A DNA stretch of 64,000 bases from Saccharopolyspora montiporae (GCF_015209505.1 NZ_JADEYC010000002.1:1-64000), one strand, 5' to 3'; shown: positions 32,418-42,782, numbered from the stretch's first letter. Translations and numbers: made by a program. The notes: generated by a model from the sequence alone, not told the origin.

Positions 32418-34834
32418 TGCGGCGACCAGGTCCAGTTGCGCACCTCGGGCAGGTCCTCACCGTAGGTCGTGACGTGGTGCCGGTGCTCGACGAGCTTGTC
32501 GGTGAGCGCCTCGCGCGCGTACGCGGCCCGGGCGCCCAGCTGCGGAACGCGGTCGATCACGTCGATGGCGAGGTTGAACCGGTCGATCTCGTTGAGCACG
32601 CACATGTCGAACGGCGTGGTGGTGGTGCCTTCCTCCTTGTACCCGCGCACGTGGATGTTGCGGTGGTTGTTCCGCCGGTAGGTGAGCCGGTGGATCAGCC
32701 ACGGATAGCCGTGATAAGCGAAGATCACCGGCCGGTCGCGGGTGAACAGGCTGTCGAACTCGACATCGGTCAGCCCGTGCGGGTGCTCGCCCGCGTCCTG
32801 CAGCCGCATCAGGTCGACCACGTTGACCACCCGCATCCGCAGGTCCGGGAAGAAGCCGCGCAGCCGGTCGACCGCCGCCAGCGTCTCCATCGTGGGCACG
32901 TCCCCGGCGCAGCCCAGGACCACGTCCGGTTCGCCGTCCTGGTCGTTGCTGGCCCAGTCCCAGATTCCGATGCCCTTGGTGTTGTGCACCACGGCCGCTT
33001 CCATGTCCAGGTACTGCGGCGCGGGCTGCTTGCCGGCCACCACGACGTTGATGTAGTCCCGGCTGCGCAGGCAGTGGTCCGCCACGGACAGCAGCGTGTT
33101 CGCGTCCGGTGGCAGGTACACCCGCACGACCTCGGCCTTCTTGTTGACCACGTGGTCGATGAAACCCGGGTCCTGGTGCGAGAAACCGTTGTGGTCCTGG
33201 CGCCACACGTGCGAAGTGAGCAGGTAGTTCAGCGAGGAGATCGGCTGGCGCCACTGCAGCCCGGTGCTGACCTTGAGCCATTTGGCGTGCTGGTTGACCA
33301 TCGAGTCCACGATGTGCGCGAAGGCTTCGTAGCTGGAGAAGAAGCCGTGCCTGCCGGTCAGCAGGTAGCCCTCCAGCCAGCCCTGGCAGGTGTGCTCGGA
33401 CAGGATCTCCATCACCCGCCCGCCCGGGGCCAGCCCGTCGTCGCCGGGCTCGGTCTCGGCGTCCCAGGCGCGCGCGGTGACCTCCAGCAGCGCGCCCAGC
33501 CGGTTGGAGTTGTTCTCGTCCGGGGAGAACACCCGGAAGTTGCGCTCATCGGCGTTGCGCTGCATCACGTCCCGCAGGAACTCGCCGAGGACCTTCGTCG
33601 CCTCGGCCTTGTCGGTCCCCGGTTGCTGCACGCGCACCGCGTAGTTCCGGAAGTCCGGCATCCGCAGCGCGCGCAGCAGGTGCCCGCCATTGGCGTGCGG
33701 GTTGTCGCTCATCCGCCGCGGCCCCGCGGGATTGTTCTCCCCGATGCGCGGGACGGGTGCGCCGGATTCCTCGAACAGCTCCGCCGGGCCGTAGCTGCGC
33801 ATCCAGGACTCCAGGATGCGCAGGTGTTCGGGGTTCTGCCGCGGGTCGGTGATCGGGACCTGGTGCGCGCGCCAGGATCCCTCCACCCGCTTGCCATCCA
33901 CTTCGGACGGTGCGGTCCAGCCCTTCGGCGTGCGCAGCACGATCATCGGCCAGCGCGGGCGCTGCACGGAACCATCCCGGCGCGCGCGGTGCTGGATCGT
34001 GCTGATCTCGTCCAGGCAGCGGTCCAGGGTGGCCGCGAACAGCTGGTGCATGGCCTCGGGTTCGGACCCGGCCACCAGGTGCGGCTCGTAGCCGTAGCCG
34101 CGCATCAGGCTGACCAGTTCCTCTTCCGGGATGCGGGCCGGGATCGTCGGACTGGCGATCTTGTACCCGTTGAGGTGCAGGATCGGCAGCACCGCACCGT
34201 CGGTGGCCGGGTCGAGGAACTTGTTCGAGTGCCAGCTGGTGGCCAGCGGTCCCGTCTCCGCCTCCCCGTCACCGACCACGCAGGGCACGATCAGCTCCGG
34301 GTTGTCGAACGCGGCACCGAACGCGTGCGAGAGCGAGTAGCCCAGCTCCCCGCCCTCGTGGATGGACCCGGGCGTCTCCGGGGCGACGTGACTGGGCACG
34401 CCGCCGGGGAAGGAGAACTGGGTGAACAGCCGCTGCAGCCCCTCGTAGTCGCGAGCGACGTCCGGGTAGATCTCGCTGTAGGTGCCCTCCAGCCAGGCCC
34501 CGGCGACCAGCCCGGGACCGCCGTGCCCGGGACCGATCACGTACATCATGTCCAGGTCGCGGTGGCGGATCGCCCGGTTGAGGTGCGCGTAGACGAAGTT
34601 GAGCCCCGGTGTGGTGCCCCAGTGACCCAGCAGCCGCGGTTTGATGTGCTCGGGTTTGAGCGGCTCCCGCAGCAGTGGGTTGTCCATCAGGTAGATCTGC
34701 CCGACGGACAGGTAGTTCGCCGCCCGCCACCACGTCTGCAGCACGTCGAGCTCCTCGCGGCCGAGGTGCCCGGCTGCGGGGGCGGTGGTCGCCCAGGTGG
34801 TGGTCCCGGTGGTTGCGGTGCTCTCGCCGGTCAT
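32414..34834 (-). CDS. xfp: Xylulose-5-phosphate/fructose-6-phosphate phosphoketolase
   Basis: 806 residues from the ATG at 34834 (AGGAG 8 nt upstream). Thiamine-diphosphate enzyme of the phosphoketolase family: the N-terminal block [33 protein letters not shown] and [11 protein letters not shown] are all present, and the length is typical. It cleaves xylulose 5-phosphate or fructose 6-phosphate with phosphate to acetyl phosphate and a C3/C4 sugar phosphate. With ackA in the same operon this gives an extra ATP and acetate from pentose phosphates. The antisense strand of this gene contains a long open frame that is not a gene. Confidence 0.95.
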   Translation of the reverse strand: MTGESTATTGTTTWATTAPAAGHLGREELDVLQTWWRAANYLSVGQIYLMDNPLLREPLKPEHIKPRLLGHWGTTPGLNFVYAHLNRAIRHRDLDMMYVIGPGHGGPGLVAGAWLEGTYSEIYPDVARDYEGLQRLFTQFSFPGGVPSHVAPETPGSIHEGGELGYSLSHAFGAAFDNPELIVPCVVGDGEAETGPLATSWHSNKFLDPATDGAVLPILHLNGYKIASPTIPARIPEEELVSLMRGYGYEPHLVAGSEPEAMHQLFAATLDRCLDEISTIQHRARRDGSVQRPRWPMIVLRTPKGWTAPSEVDGKRVEGSWRAHQVPITDPRQNPEHLRILESWMRSYGPAELFEESGAPVPRIGENNPAGPRRMSDNPHANGGHLLRALRMPDFRNYAVRVQQPGTDKAEATKVLGEFLRDVMQRNADERNFRVFSPDENNSNRLGALLEVTARAWDAETEPGDDGLAPGGRVMEILSEHTCQGWLEGYLLTGRHGFFSSYEAFAHIVDSMVNQHAKWLKVSTGLQWRQPISSLNYLLTSHVWRQDHNGFSHQDPGFIDHVVNKKAEVVRVYLPPDANTLLSVADHCLRSRDYINVVVAGKQPAPQYLDMEAAVVHNTKGIGIWDWASNDQDGEPDVVLGCAGDVPTMETLAAVDRLRGFFPDLRMRVVNVVDLMRLQDAGEHPHGLTDVEFDSLFTRDRPVIFAYHGYPWLIHRLTYRRNNHRNIHVRGYKEEGTTTTPFDMCVLNEIDRFNLAIDVIDRVPQLGARAAYAREALTDKLVEHRHHVTTYGEDLPEVRNWTWSPQ

Positions 34835-34907
34835 GCTCGCGCTCCTCGCCTCGTCCACGCTCCTCAGCGTGGTTGCGCGAAGCCGCTTCGCAACTCGGCA
34901 GCGGGAC

Positions 34908-35972
34908 TCAGATCAGGCGTTCGACCGTCGCCTCGGCCGCCGAGCGTTGCGCCGCACCGATGATCTCCAGGACGTCGACGGCCTGCTGCGGGTCCACCGG
35001 CGGCGGCCCTGCGCCGCGCAGCGCGGCAACGACCCCGTCGTAGAACGCCGAATAGTCCCCCGGCTCGCCGGCGATCTCCCGGGTGGCCGATCCGGTGCCG
35101 AGCGCGCCGCGCTGCTGCTCGGGTTCGGCGCCCCAGCTGCCGCGATCCACCGGGCGCCTGCCCGCGCGCAGCTCGGCCTCCTGCGGATCGGTCCCGTACT
35201 TGGTGAACTCCGCCTGCGAGCCCAGCAGCCGGAACCGCGGGCCGGACCGGGCGGCCACCTTGCTCATCCACAGGTGGGAGCGGACCCCGCTGCGGTGGGT
35301 CAGCGCCAGGAAGGTGTCGTCATCGGCGCGCGCACCCGGGCGACGGGCGTCCGTCTCGGCGTAGACGGCCGCGACCGGCCCGAACAGCTGCAGGGCCTGG
35401 TCGATGAGGTGGCTGCCGAGGTCGTAGAGCAGACCGGCCGCGTCCTCGGCGCCGCCCGCGTCGCGCCAGGTCTGCTTGATCTCCGGTGCCCAGCGCTCGA
35501 AGCGGGATTCGAACCGGTGCACCCGGCCGAGCTCACCGGAGTCGAGCACCGCGCGCACCGTGCGGAAATCGCCGTCCCAGCGGCGGTTGTGGAACGCGGT
35601 GAGCAGCAACCCGGCCCGCTCGGCCCGCTCGGCCAGGCTGCGCGCCTCGGCTGCGGTCGTGGTGAGCGGTTTGTCCACCACCACCGGGAGCCCGGCCTCC
35701 AGCGCGGCCCGGGCGTGCGCGGCGTGCAGCCGATTCGGGCTGGTCACCACGACGAGGTCGAGGTCGTCGGCCCGGGTCAGCAGCGCGTCCAGATCGTCGA
35801 CGAGGGCGGTGCCGGGGTGTTCCGCCGCGGCCTGCTCGCGGCGCTGCGGGTTCGCGGTCACCACCGCCCGCAGGTCGAGATCGGGGTGCGCGGCGATCAG
35901 CGGCGCGTGGAAGAAGGCGCCACCGACCCCGTAGCCGACGAGCCCGACGTTGAGCGGTGCTGCGGGATCCAT
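34908..35972 (-). CDS. Gfo/Idh/MocA-family oxidoreductase
   Basis: 354 residues from the ATG at 35972; an upstream frame extension lacks a ribosome site. The N-terminal Rossmann motif is [16 protein letters not shown], followed by the EKP-like VDKPLTTT and an alpha/beta domain with [13 protein letters not shown], the substrate-domain helix of this family. It oxidises or reduces a sugar or inositol derivative with NAD(P). It lies 73 nt upstream of the phosphoketolase start on the same strand, but with a separate transcription unit possible. Confidence 0.87.
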   Translation of the reverse strand: MDPAAPLNVGLVGYGVGGAFFHAPLIAAHPDLDLRAVVTANPQRREQAAAEHPGTALVDDLDALLTRADDLDLVVVTSPNRLHAAHARAALEAGLPVVVDKPLTTTAAEARSLAERAERAGLLLTAFHNRRWDGDFRTVRAVLDSGELGRVHRFESRFERWAPEIKQTWRDAGGAEDAAGLLYDLGSHLIDQALQLFGPVAAVYAETDARRPGARADDDTFLALTHRSGVRSHLWMSKVAARSGPRFRLLGSQAEFTKYGTDPQEAELRAGRRPVDRGSWGAEPEQQRGALGTGSATREIAGEPGDYSAFYDGVVAALRGAGPPPVDPQQAVDVLEIIGAAQRSAAEATVERLI

Positions 35973-36038
35973 GGCGGAGACCCTATGCCACGGTGCCGCC
36001 GCGCCCGGCCGCAACGATGCCGCCGGGCGCGGCGCGAA

Positions 36039-36668
36039 TCAGTAGCCGCGGGCGACCCAGTCGTCGAACTGCCCGCGCACCTCGCCGATCGTGCTGCTGC
36101 CACCGTGCCCGGGATGAACCTCGGTCGCGTCCGGCAGGGCCAGCAGCCGATCCCGGATCGAGCGCACGACGACGTCGAAGTCCGAGTAGCTGCGGCCGGT
36201 CGCCCCCGGACCGCCCGCGAACAGCGTGTCGCCGGTGAACACCACGCCCAGCTCCGGCGAGTGCAGGCACACCGCCCCGGGCGCGTGGCCCGGCGTGTGC
36301 AGCACCCGCAGCACGGACCCGGCGATCTCCAGCTCCTGGCCGTCGGCGAGCTCCCTGTCCGGTTTGCGGTCCGGGTGGGTCATGTTCCACAGCACCATGT
36401 CGTCCGGGTGCAGCAGGATCGGCGCGTCCACCGCGTCGGCCAGCTCCGGGGCCTTGCGCACGTGGTCGTCGTGCGCGTGCGTGCACACCACCGCGCGCAC
36501 CGCGCGGTCACCCACCAGCCGCCGGATCTCGGCGACGTCGTGCGGGGCGTCGATGACGAAGCACTCCCGGTCGTCACCGAGCACCCACGCGTTGTTGTCG
36601 ACCTCGTGCGTCTGCCCGTCCAGAGAGAACGTCCCCGACGTGGTCGCGTGGTCGATACGCAGCGCCAT
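36039..36668 (-). CDS. MBL-fold hydrolase of the mycothiol detoxification pair
   Basis: 209 residues. The metallo-beta-lactamase metal motif THAHDDH (about 63-69), a downstream HTPGHAPG and GDTLFAGG give the two-metal site of glyoxalase II-like hydrolases. It starts in a TGATG overlap with the S-(hydroxymethyl)mycothiol dehydrogenase gene, an arrangement widely conserved in actinobacteria. It probably hydrolyses the S-formyl- or S-acylmycothiol made by the dehydrogenase. Confidence 0.88.
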   Translation of the reverse strand: MALRIDHATTSGTFSLDGQTHEVDNNAWVLGDDRECFVIDAPHDVAEIRRLVGDRAVRAVVCTHAHDDHVRKAPELADAVDAPILLHPDDMVLWNMTHPDRKPDRELADGQELEIAGSVLRVLHTPGHAPGAVCLHSPELGVVFTGDTLFAGGPGATGRSYSDFDVVVRSIRDRLLALPDATEVHPGHGGSSTIGEVRGQFDDWVARGY

Positions 36669-37750
36669 CACAGGTTCACCACCGATCGCAGCACCTCGCC
36701 GCGGTGCATCTTGTCGAACGCCGCTTCCACGTCACCGAGCCCGATCTCCTCGGTCACGAACTTCTCCAGCGGCAGCCTGCCCTGCTGGTACATCTCGACC
36801 AGCGCCGGGAAGTCCCGCTCCGGCAGGCAGTCGCCGTACCAGCTGGGCTTGATCGCGCCGCCCCGGGCGAACACGTCCAGCAGCGGCAGCTCCAGCATCA
36901 TGTCCGGGGTGGGCACCCCGACCAGCACCAGGGTCCCGGCGTGGTCGCGGGCGTAGAACGCCTGCTTGAAGGTCTGCGGCGTGCCCACGGCATCCACGAC
37001 GATGTCCGCGCCGAAACCACCGGTCAGCTCGCGCACCGCCTCGACGGTGTCGTACTCGGCGGCGTTGACGGTGTGCGTCGCGCCGAACTCGCGGGCCCAG
37101 GTGAGCTTGGTCGGATCGGTGTCCACGGCGATGATCCGGCGGGCGCCGACCATGTTGGCACCGGCGATCGAGCCGTCGCCGACCCCGCCGCAACCGATCA
37201 CCGCGACCGTGTCGCCCGGGCCGGCCCCTCCGGTGTTGACCGCGGCGCCGATCCCGGCCATCACACCGCAGCCGAGCAGTCCGGCCACAGCGGACCGGGC
37301 CTGCGGATCGACCTTGGTGCACTGTCCGGCCGCGACCAGGGTCCGCTCGGTGAACGCGCCGATGCCCAGCGCCGGCTCCAGCGCGGTGCCGTCCTGCAGG
37401 GTCATCGGCTGCGCGGCGTTGTGCGTGTCGAAGCAGTACTGCGGCTCACCGCGCTTGCAGGCGCGGCACACCCCGCACACCGCGCGCCAGTTGAGCACCA
37501 CGAAGTCGCCGGGCGCCACGTCCCGCACGCCATCGCCGACCTGTTCGACGGTTCCGGCCGCCTCGTGCCCCAGCAGGAACGGGTAATCGTCGCTGATCCC
37601 GCCCTCGCGGTAGTGCAGGTCGGTGTGGCACACCCCGCACGACTGGACCCGGACCACCGCCTCGCCCGGGCCGGGATCCGGAACATCGATCGTCACCAGT
37701 TGCACCGGCTCGCCCTTGCCGGTCGACACCACCGCACGGCTGTCGGTCAC
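36668..37750 (-). CDS. mscR: S-(hydroxymethyl)mycothiol dehydrogenase
   Basis: 360 residues from the GTG at 37750, 5 nt after AGGAGG; a GTG at 37756 lies inside that ribosome site. Zinc alcohol dehydrogenase of class III type: catalytic-zinc CGVCHTD, GHEAAG, structural-zinc Cys cluster [15 protein letters not shown] and NAD motif GCGGVGDGS. It oxidises the mycothiol-formaldehyde adduct and may also reduce S-nitrosomycothiol. Mycothiol use supports an actinobacterial host. A perfect palindrome lies about 70 nt upstream. Confidence 0.92.
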   Translation of the reverse strand: MTDSRAVVSTGKGEPVQLVTIDVPDPGPGEAVVRVQSCGVCHTDLHYREGGISDDYPFLLGHEAAGTVEQVGDGVRDVAPGDFVVLNWRAVCGVCRACKRGEPQYCFDTHNAAQPMTLQDGTALEPALGIGAFTERTLVAAGQCTKVDPQARSAVAGLLGCGVMAGIGAAVNTGGAGPGDTVAVIGCGGVGDGSIAGANMVGARRIIAVDTDPTKLTWAREFGATHTVNAAEYDTVEAVRELTGGFGADIVVDAVGTPQTFKQAFYARDHAGTLVLVGVPTPDMMLELPLLDVFARGGAIKPSWYGDCLPERDFPALVEMYQQGRLPLEKFVTEEIGLGDVEAAFDKMHRGEVLRSVVNL

Positions 37751-37821
37751 GAGCACCTCCTGTCATCGGTCGAGGTGGGAATCGGTCGATACCCGGGACA
37801 TCGTCGTATGCGCGCTCGGCC

Positions 37822-37839
37822 ATCGGCAAGGTTGCCGAT
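37822..37839. promoter_or_regulatory. 18-bp palindrome between mscR and the DUF574 gene
   Basis: ATCGGCAA and TTGCCGAT are perfectly complementary around GG. It lies in the 157-nt divergent region, about 70 nt from the mscR start and 68 nt from the methyltransferase start, a good position for an operator affecting both. Confidence 0.5.
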
Positions 37840-37895
37840 ATCCGCTGGTTGTACCGAGCGGAACAACCACACGGAACGTCATCGCACGACTACTG

Positions 37896-37901
37896 TACGA
37901 T
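37896..37901 (+). promoter_or_regulatory. Candidate -10 for a leaderless transcript
   Basis: TACGAT ends 6 nt before the GTG at 37908, and no ribosome site precedes that start. This is the usual layout of an actinobacterial leaderless mRNA whose first base is the start codon. Confidence 0.5.
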
Positions 37902-37907
37902 TTCACC

Positions 37908-38744
37908 GTGCACGAAGGCGGTCCCCCGGCGGTAGAACGCGATCCCGGCGCGCCGCGGCACGCCGAACGCCCGATGGACATCGACCGGCCCGCAGCGGCC
38001 CGGATCTACGACGCGTTCCTCGGCGGCGGGCACAACTTCGGCGTGGAGCGGGATTTCGCCGAGCACCTGGCCCGGGACCTGCCCGGCGTCACCGAGGTCT
38101 ACCGGGAGAACCGGGCGTTCCTGCGCCGCAGCGTCGAACACCTGCTCGCCCGCGGTGTCCGGCAGTTCCTGGACCTGGGCTCGGGAATCCCGACCATCGG
38201 CCCGGCCCACGAGGTCGCCGCCCGCCGCAGCCGGGACTTCCGGGTGCTCTACGTCGACAACGAACCGCTCACCGCGGCGCACAGCAAACCGCTGCTGGCC
38301 GGGGATCCGCGGGTGGACATGCTGCGCGCCGATCTGCGCGACCCGGACGCGGTGCTCGGCTCGGCCGAAGCCGCGCAGCTGCTGGACCTGCGGGAACCGG
38401 TGGCCCTGCTGGCGACCGCGGCGCTGCACTTCGTCCCGGACGGCGACCGCCCGGCAGCGATCCTGGCCGCCTACCGGGACGCGCTGCCCGCGGGCAGCCA
38501 CCTGCTGCTGTCCCACCTGACCGGCAGCCGCGCCCCGACCGCGACCAACGCGCTGTGCCGGCACTACGCGGCCAGCAGCGACCCGCTGTTCCCGCGCGCG
38601 ACCGGCGAGATCGAGGGACTGTTCGACGGATTCCCCGTGCTGGCACCCGGATTGGCCTACCTCGCCGACTGGCGACCGGACCCCGAGCAGCGCGCGGGCA
38701 GCGGCTACCGGCTGCTGTTCGGCGGGCTGGGCCGCACGCGCTGA
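37908..38744 (+). CDS. DUF574-type SAM-dependent methyltransferase
   Basis: 278 residues. The S-adenosyl methyltransferase family PF04672 is recognised by DRPAAARIYDAFLGGGHNF at the N-terminus, FLDLGSGIPT (SAM-binding, about 87-96), VLYVDNEP and the block LATAALHFVPD. The targets of this actinobacterial family are not known. The start is probably leaderless (TACGAT 6 nt before GTG). The gene ends in CGC-TGA and forms a stop-spanning repeat with the convergent MFS gene. Confidence 0.87.
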   Translation: MHEGGPPAVERDPGAPRHAERPMDIDRPAAARIYDAFLGGGHNFGVERDFAEHLARDLPGVTEVYRENRAFLRRSVEHLLARGVRQFLDLGSGIPTIGPAHEVAARRSRDFRVLYVDNEPLTAAHSKPLLAGDPRVDMLRADLRDPDAVLGSAEAAQLLDLREPVALLATAALHFVPDGDRPAAILAAYRDALPAGSHLLLSHLTGSRAPTATNALCRHYAASSDPLFPRATGEIEGLFDGFPVLAPGLAYLADWRPDPEQRAGSGYRLLFGGLGRTR

Positions 38745-38754
38745 GCGGTCAGCG
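38739..38754. terminator. Stop-spanning inverted repeat
   Basis: CGCTGA and TCAGCG with a 4-base loop contain both stop codons of the convergent DUF574 and MFS genes. It resembles the repeats at 14631 and 49923. Confidence 0.35.
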
Positions 38755-39903
38755 GCGCGCGAACGGCAGCAGGACGGCGGCGAGCACCACCGCGCCCGCG
38801 GCGGACAGCCAGGCCGGGGCGAGACCGAAGTGCTCAGCGAGGAAGCCGAACGCCAGCGGGCCGAGGCTGCTGCCGAAGTAGATGCCGGTCTGGGTGAACG
38901 ACGTCGCGCCGGCCACGCGGTCCGGGGCGAGCTTGGTGACGGCGAAGTTGAACAGACCCGGCCACGCCCATCCGGCGCCGAACCCGATCAAGACGCCAAC
39001 CAGGAACACCGCCGGGGAACTCACCGCCATCAGCGCGAAACCGACCGAGCCGATGAGCATCATGCCGGTGATCAACCGGACCAGGTCGGGATCGAACCGA
39101 TCGGCGGCTGCCCCGGACAGCAACCGCACCGTGAGCCCGGCGCAGGAAGCCACGGACAGCACCACGCCCGCCGCCGACGGGCTGAACCCCACGTCCACGG
39201 CGGTGGTGGTCACGAACGCGCCGAGCGCGTTGGCCGAGGCGGAGGCGAGTCCGCCGGAGACGGCCATGAGCAGCAGGGCCCCGCGGCGCGGGCCGGGTGC
39301 GTCCCCGGTCGAGGCGGGAGCCGAGCGCTCGGCCTCGGGCATGCGGGGCACCGCGAGCGCGGCGACGAGCCCCACCGCACCGCCGAGCACGAACACCCAC
39401 CGCCAGCCGACGGTCAGCGCCACCGCGGGTACCGCCACCCCGGCCAGCAGGGTGGCCGCCGGGATGGAGGACTGCTTGACCGCGAAGCCCACGCCCCTCC
39501 GGTGCACCGGAACGCCCTGGGCGATCAGCAGGTTCGACGCGGGCTGGCCCAGCGAGTTGGGCAGTCCGGCCAGCCACAGCACGCCCAGCAGCCAGGTCGG
39601 CGTCTGCACCAGGGCGAGGCCGAACAGGCACAGCGCGCTGCCCACGGCGGCCAACCGCATGCCCAGCCGGGCTCCCATGCGTTCGACGAGCCAGCCCATC
39701 GCGCGCGAGGACACCGCGGCCACGCCGAAGAATCCGGCCGTGCCCAGGCCCAGCAGCGCGGCACCGAAACCGAGGTCACCCCGCAGCTGCACCCCGAGCC
39801 CGCCGACACCGAACACCGGGAAGACCCCGGCGGTGACGACCGCGGCGACCGAGGACAGCACGCGGGCCGGTCCGACGCTGGGCCGCTGCTCGACGAGGGT
39901 CAC
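38749..39903 (-). CDS. MFS transporter (CynX/NimT-like or drug/metabolite exporter)
   Basis: 384 residues, GTG start with AGGACGG upstream. About twelve hydrophobic segments with the usual loop pattern (GWLVERMGARLG between segments 2 and 3, then a mid-protein polar loop after PRMPEAERS). It has no extra domains. It is divergent from the amidase gene with a small palindrome between them, which suggests shared control; import of the amidase substrate is one possibility. Confidence 0.85.
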   Translation of the reverse strand: MTLVEQRPSVGPARVLSSVAAVVTAGVFPVFGVGGLGVQLRGDLGFGAALLGLGTAGFFGVAAVSSRAMGWLVERMGARLGMRLAAVGSALCLFGLALVQTPTWLLGVLWLAGLPNSLGQPASNLLIAQGVPVHRRGVGFAVKQSSIPAATLLAGVAVPAVALTVGWRWVFVLGGAVGLVAALAVPRMPEAERSAPASTGDAPGPRRGALLLMAVSGGLASASANALGAFVTTTAVDVGFSPSAAGVVLSVASCAGLTVRLLSGAAADRFDPDLVRLITGMMLIGSVGFALMAVSSPAVFLVGVLIGFGAGWAWPGLFNFAVTKLAPDRVAGATSFTQTGIYFGSSLGPLAFGFLAEHFGLAPAWLSAAGAVVLAAVLLPFARR

Positions 39904-39966
39904 GCTGTGCCGTCCTGTTCTGCTCGGCGGAGATCCTTCCTACCAGGCTGCGAACCCGAGGGGTTT

Positions 39967-39979
39967 TTAGCAACGCTAA
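39967..39979. promoter_or_regulatory. Palindrome between MFS and amidase genes
   Basis: TTAGC-AAC-GCTAA is a perfect 5-bp inverted repeat in an AT-rich spot of the 185-nt divergent region. It could be an operator or part of the MFS promoter. Confidence 0.35.
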
Positions 39980-40088
39980 CGCGACCGAGTTCTCCGCGGG
40001 CGCGGGCCGAAGCCGCCGAATGCCGGTTGACCGCGCGCTGCGCACCCGCGAAAGTCGGGGCGGCAGATCGACTCGGGGGAGGACGCCG

Positions 40089-41570
40089 TTGACCATCGAG
40101 CCAGGTGCGGGCCTTCCGTCCGCCCGGGTCCCCGATCTCGTGCTGCTGGATGCCGCAGAGCTGTCCTGGGTGCTGCACCGCCGCGAGGCGTCCTGCGTCG
40201 AGGTCATGCGCGCCTACCTGGAGCACATCGACCGGTTCAACCCCGCGGTGAACGCGATCGTCTCCCGCGCCGACGACGCCAAGCTGCTCGACGAGGCCCG
40301 CCAGCGCGACCAGGAGCTGGACCGCGGCGAGCCCGCGGGCTGGATGCACGGGTTCCCGGTGGCGGTCAAAGACCTCTCGAACGCGGGTGGTTTTCCTACC
40401 ACGATGGGCTCCCCGGTCTTCGCCGAGCACATCGCCGCGGCGGACGACCTGCACGTGCGGCGGATGCGCGAGGCGGGCGCGATCGTGCTCGGCAAGACGA
40501 ACGTGCCGGAGTTCGGACTGGGCTCACACACGTTCAACCCGGTGTTCGGCACGACCGGCAACGCCTACGATCCCACGCGCACCGCCGGGGGCAGCAGCGG
40601 CGGAGCGGGCGCCGCGCTGGCGTTGCGGATGCTGCCGGTCGCCGACGGCAGCGACTTCATGGGCTCGCTGCGCAACCCGGCCGCCTACGGCAACATCGTC
40701 TCGCTGCGGCCCGGTTTCGGACGCGTGCCCGCGGGCGGCTTCCTCAGCGAGCCCGCGGTGGTGGGCCCGATGGGCCGCACGGTCCGCGACATCGCGCTGC
40801 TGCTGTCCACCATGGCCGGTCCGCACGAGCGCGCACCGCTGAGCATCGAGCAGGACCCGGCGGTGTTCACCGGTGACCTGCAGCGATCCTTCGACGGGAC
40901 GCGGATCGGCTGGCTCGGCGACTTCGACGGCCGGATCCCCACCGAGCCCGGCGTCCTCGACCTGTGCGCCGGCACGTTCGAAGCGTTCACCGCGGCCGGG
41001 TGCAGCGTCGAACCGGTGTCCGCACCGCCGGACCCGGCCCCGGCCTGGGAGACCTTCCTGCTCTGGCGCTCCTGGATGGTCGGCAGCGCCCACGCCGAAC
41101 TGCACGCGGATCCCGCCACGCGCGGGCAGCTCAAACCCGAAGCGGTCTACGAGGTGCAGCGCTACCTGGAGTTCGGCGCCGCCGACATCCACCGCGCGCT
41201 GCAGGGCCGCCAGCACTGGTACGAGCAGGTCTGCGACCTGCTGGACCGCTACGACTTCCTGCTCGCGCCCAGCGCGCAGGTGTTCCCGTTCGACGCCGAG
41301 CAGCGCTGGCCCGGCGAGATCGCCGGCCGCGAGATGGACACCTACCACCGGTGGATGGAGATCGTCGCGCCGTGGACGCTGGCCGGGAACCCGGTGGCGA
41401 ACCTGCCCGCCGGGTTCACCGAGGGCGGCCTGCCGATGGGTGTGCAGCTCATCGGGCGCAACCACGGCGAATGGCCGTTGCTGCAGCTGGCGCACGCCTA
41501 CGAGCTGGCCACCGACTGGACGCACCGGGTGCTGCCGCCCGCGCTGCGCGAGTCCGGCGCCGCGCGGTGA
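40089..41570 (+). CDS. Amidase (amidase-signature family)
   Basis: 493 residues from a TTG with GGAGG 6 nt upstream. The Ser-Ser-Lys catalytic set is visible: Lys94 in GFPVAVKDL, the cis-Ser in GGSSGG (about 168-173) and the nucleophile Ser193 in FMGSLRNPA. These cytosolic enzymes hydrolyse amides such as aliphatic or aryl amides, or act on glutamine-like substrates. It has no gatB or gatC partner, so it is not the tRNA amidotransferase. The substrate is unknown. Confidence 0.9.
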   Translation: MTIEPGAGLPSARVPDLVLLDAAELSWVLHRREASCVEVMRAYLEHIDRFNPAVNAIVSRADDAKLLDEARQRDQELDRGEPAGWMHGFPVAVKDLSNAGGFPTTMGSPVFAEHIAAADDLHVRRMREAGAIVLGKTNVPEFGLGSHTFNPVFGTTGNAYDPTRTAGGSSGGAGAALALRMLPVADGSDFMGSLRNPAAYGNIVSLRPGFGRVPAGGFLSEPAVVGPMGRTVRDIALLLSTMAGPHERAPLSIEQDPAVFTGDLQRSFDGTRIGWLGDFDGRIPTEPGVLDLCAGTFEAFTAAGCSVEPVSAPPDPAPAWETFLLWRSWMVGSAHAELHADPATRGQLKPEAVYEVQRYLEFGAADIHRALQGRQHWYEQVCDLLDRYDFLLAPSAQVFPFDAEQRWPGEIAGREMDTYHRWMEIVAPWTLAGNPVANLPAGFTEGGLPMGVQLIGRNHGEWPLLQLAHAYELATDWTHRVLPPALRESGAAR

Positions 41571-41591
41571 GCACGGCGCCGGACCGCGGCG

Positions 41592-42782
41592 TCAGCGGAA
41601 GGCGTTGAGCCCGGTCATCGCCTGCCCGATGGTCAGCGCGTGCATCTCGCCGGTGCCTTCGTAGGTCAGTACCGACTCCAGGTTGTTCATGTGCCGGATC
41701 ACCGGGTACTCCAACGAGATCCCGTTGGCGCCGAGCACGGTGCGCGCCGAGCGCGCCACCTCCATCGCCCCGCGCACGTTGTCCAACTTGCCGAAGCTGA
41801 CCTGCTGCGGCAGCAGCTTGCCCGCGTCCTTGCGCTTGCCCAGCTGCAGCGCCAGCAGCCTGCCGTTCTGCACCCGCACCGCCATGTCGGCGATCTTGGA
41901 CTGGGTGAGCTGGAACCCGCCGATCGGCTTGCCGAACTGCTCGCGGGTCGTGGCGTAGTCCACCACCGCCTCCAGGCAGCTGCGCCCGGCGCCGACCGAG
42001 CCCCACACGATCCCGTAGCGCGCCTCGTTCAAGCAGCTCAGCGGTCCGCGCAGCCCGGTCACCTCGGGCAGCACCGCATCGGCAGGCAGCCGCACGTCGT
42101 CGAGCACCAGCTCGCTGGTGACGGAGGCGCGCAGCGACATCTTGTGCTTGATCTCCGGCGCCGAGAAGCCGGGAGTGCCCGCGGGAACGACGAATCCGCG
42201 CACGCCCTCGTCGGTCTGCGCCCACACCACGGCCACGGAGGCGATGCTGCCGTTGGTGATCCACATCTTGCGGCCGTTGAGCACCCAGTCCGCACCGTCC
42301 CGCCGCGCGACCGTGCGCATCGAGGACGGGTCCGAGCCGTGGTCCGGCTCGGTGAGCCCGAAGCAGCCGATGGCCTCGCCGGCGGCCATGCGCGGCAGCC
42401 ACTCCTGCTTGTGCTCCTCCGAACCCCAGCGCCAGATCGCGAACATCGCCAGCGATCCCTGCACCGACACCAGCGAACGCAGCCCGGAATCGCAGGCTTC
42501 CAGCTCCTCGCAGGCGATGCCGTAGTCCACCGCGGACATCCCGGCGCAGCCGTAGCCCTCCAGGTGCATGCCCAGCACACCGAGCTTGCCGAGCTCGCGC
42601 GCGAGTTCGGCGGCCTGCGGGAACTCGCCGCGCTCGAACCAGTCGGCCAGGTGCGGCTGGACGTGGTCGCGGCACAGCGCGCGGACGCTGTCGCGCACCG
42701 CGAGCTGCTCCGGGGTGAACTCGTCGTCGATCCCGAGCGGATCGCGCGGGTCGAACTGGGGGCGGTCGGCACGGGAACTCAT
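41592..42782 (-). CDS. gcdH: Glutaryl-CoA dehydrogenase-type acyl-CoA dehydrogenase
   Basis: 396 residues from the ATG at 42782 (GAGGAGG upstream). Acyl-CoA dehydrogenase landmarks: FGLTEPDHGSDP, WITNGSIA and TREQFGKPI. The C-terminal YEGTGEMH places the catalytic Glu375 at the glutaryl-CoA dehydrogenase position, and RHMNNLESVLTYEGT is typical of that subfamily. It oxidises and decarboxylates glutaryl-CoA to crotonyl-CoA. The start overlaps the stop of the upstream CoA-transferase (ATGA), so CoA activation and oxidation are coupled. Confidence 0.9.
   Translation of the reverse strand: MSSRADRPQFDPRDPLGIDDEFTPEQLAVRDSVRALCRDHVQPHLADWFERGEFPQAAELARELGKLGVLGMHLEGYGCAGMSAVDYGIACEELEACDSGLRSLVSVQGSLAMFAIWRWGSEEHKQEWLPRMAAGEAIGCFGLTEPDHGSDPSSMRTVARRDGADWVLNGRKMWITNGSIASVAVVWAQTDEGVRGFVVPAGTPGFSAPEIKHKMSLRASVTSELVLDDVRLPADAVLPEVTGLRGPLSCLNEARYGIVWGSVGAGRSCLEAVVDYATTREQFGKPIGGFQLTQSKIADMAVRVQNGRLLALQLGKRKDAGKLLPQQVSFGKLDNVRGAMEVARSARTVLGANGISLEYPVIRHMNNLESVLTYEGTGEMHALTIGQAMTGLNAFR

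Noticed and set aside
32417..34963. 848-codon plus-strand open frame
   Set aside because: Exact antisense shadow of the phosphoketolase gene; composition is not protein-like.
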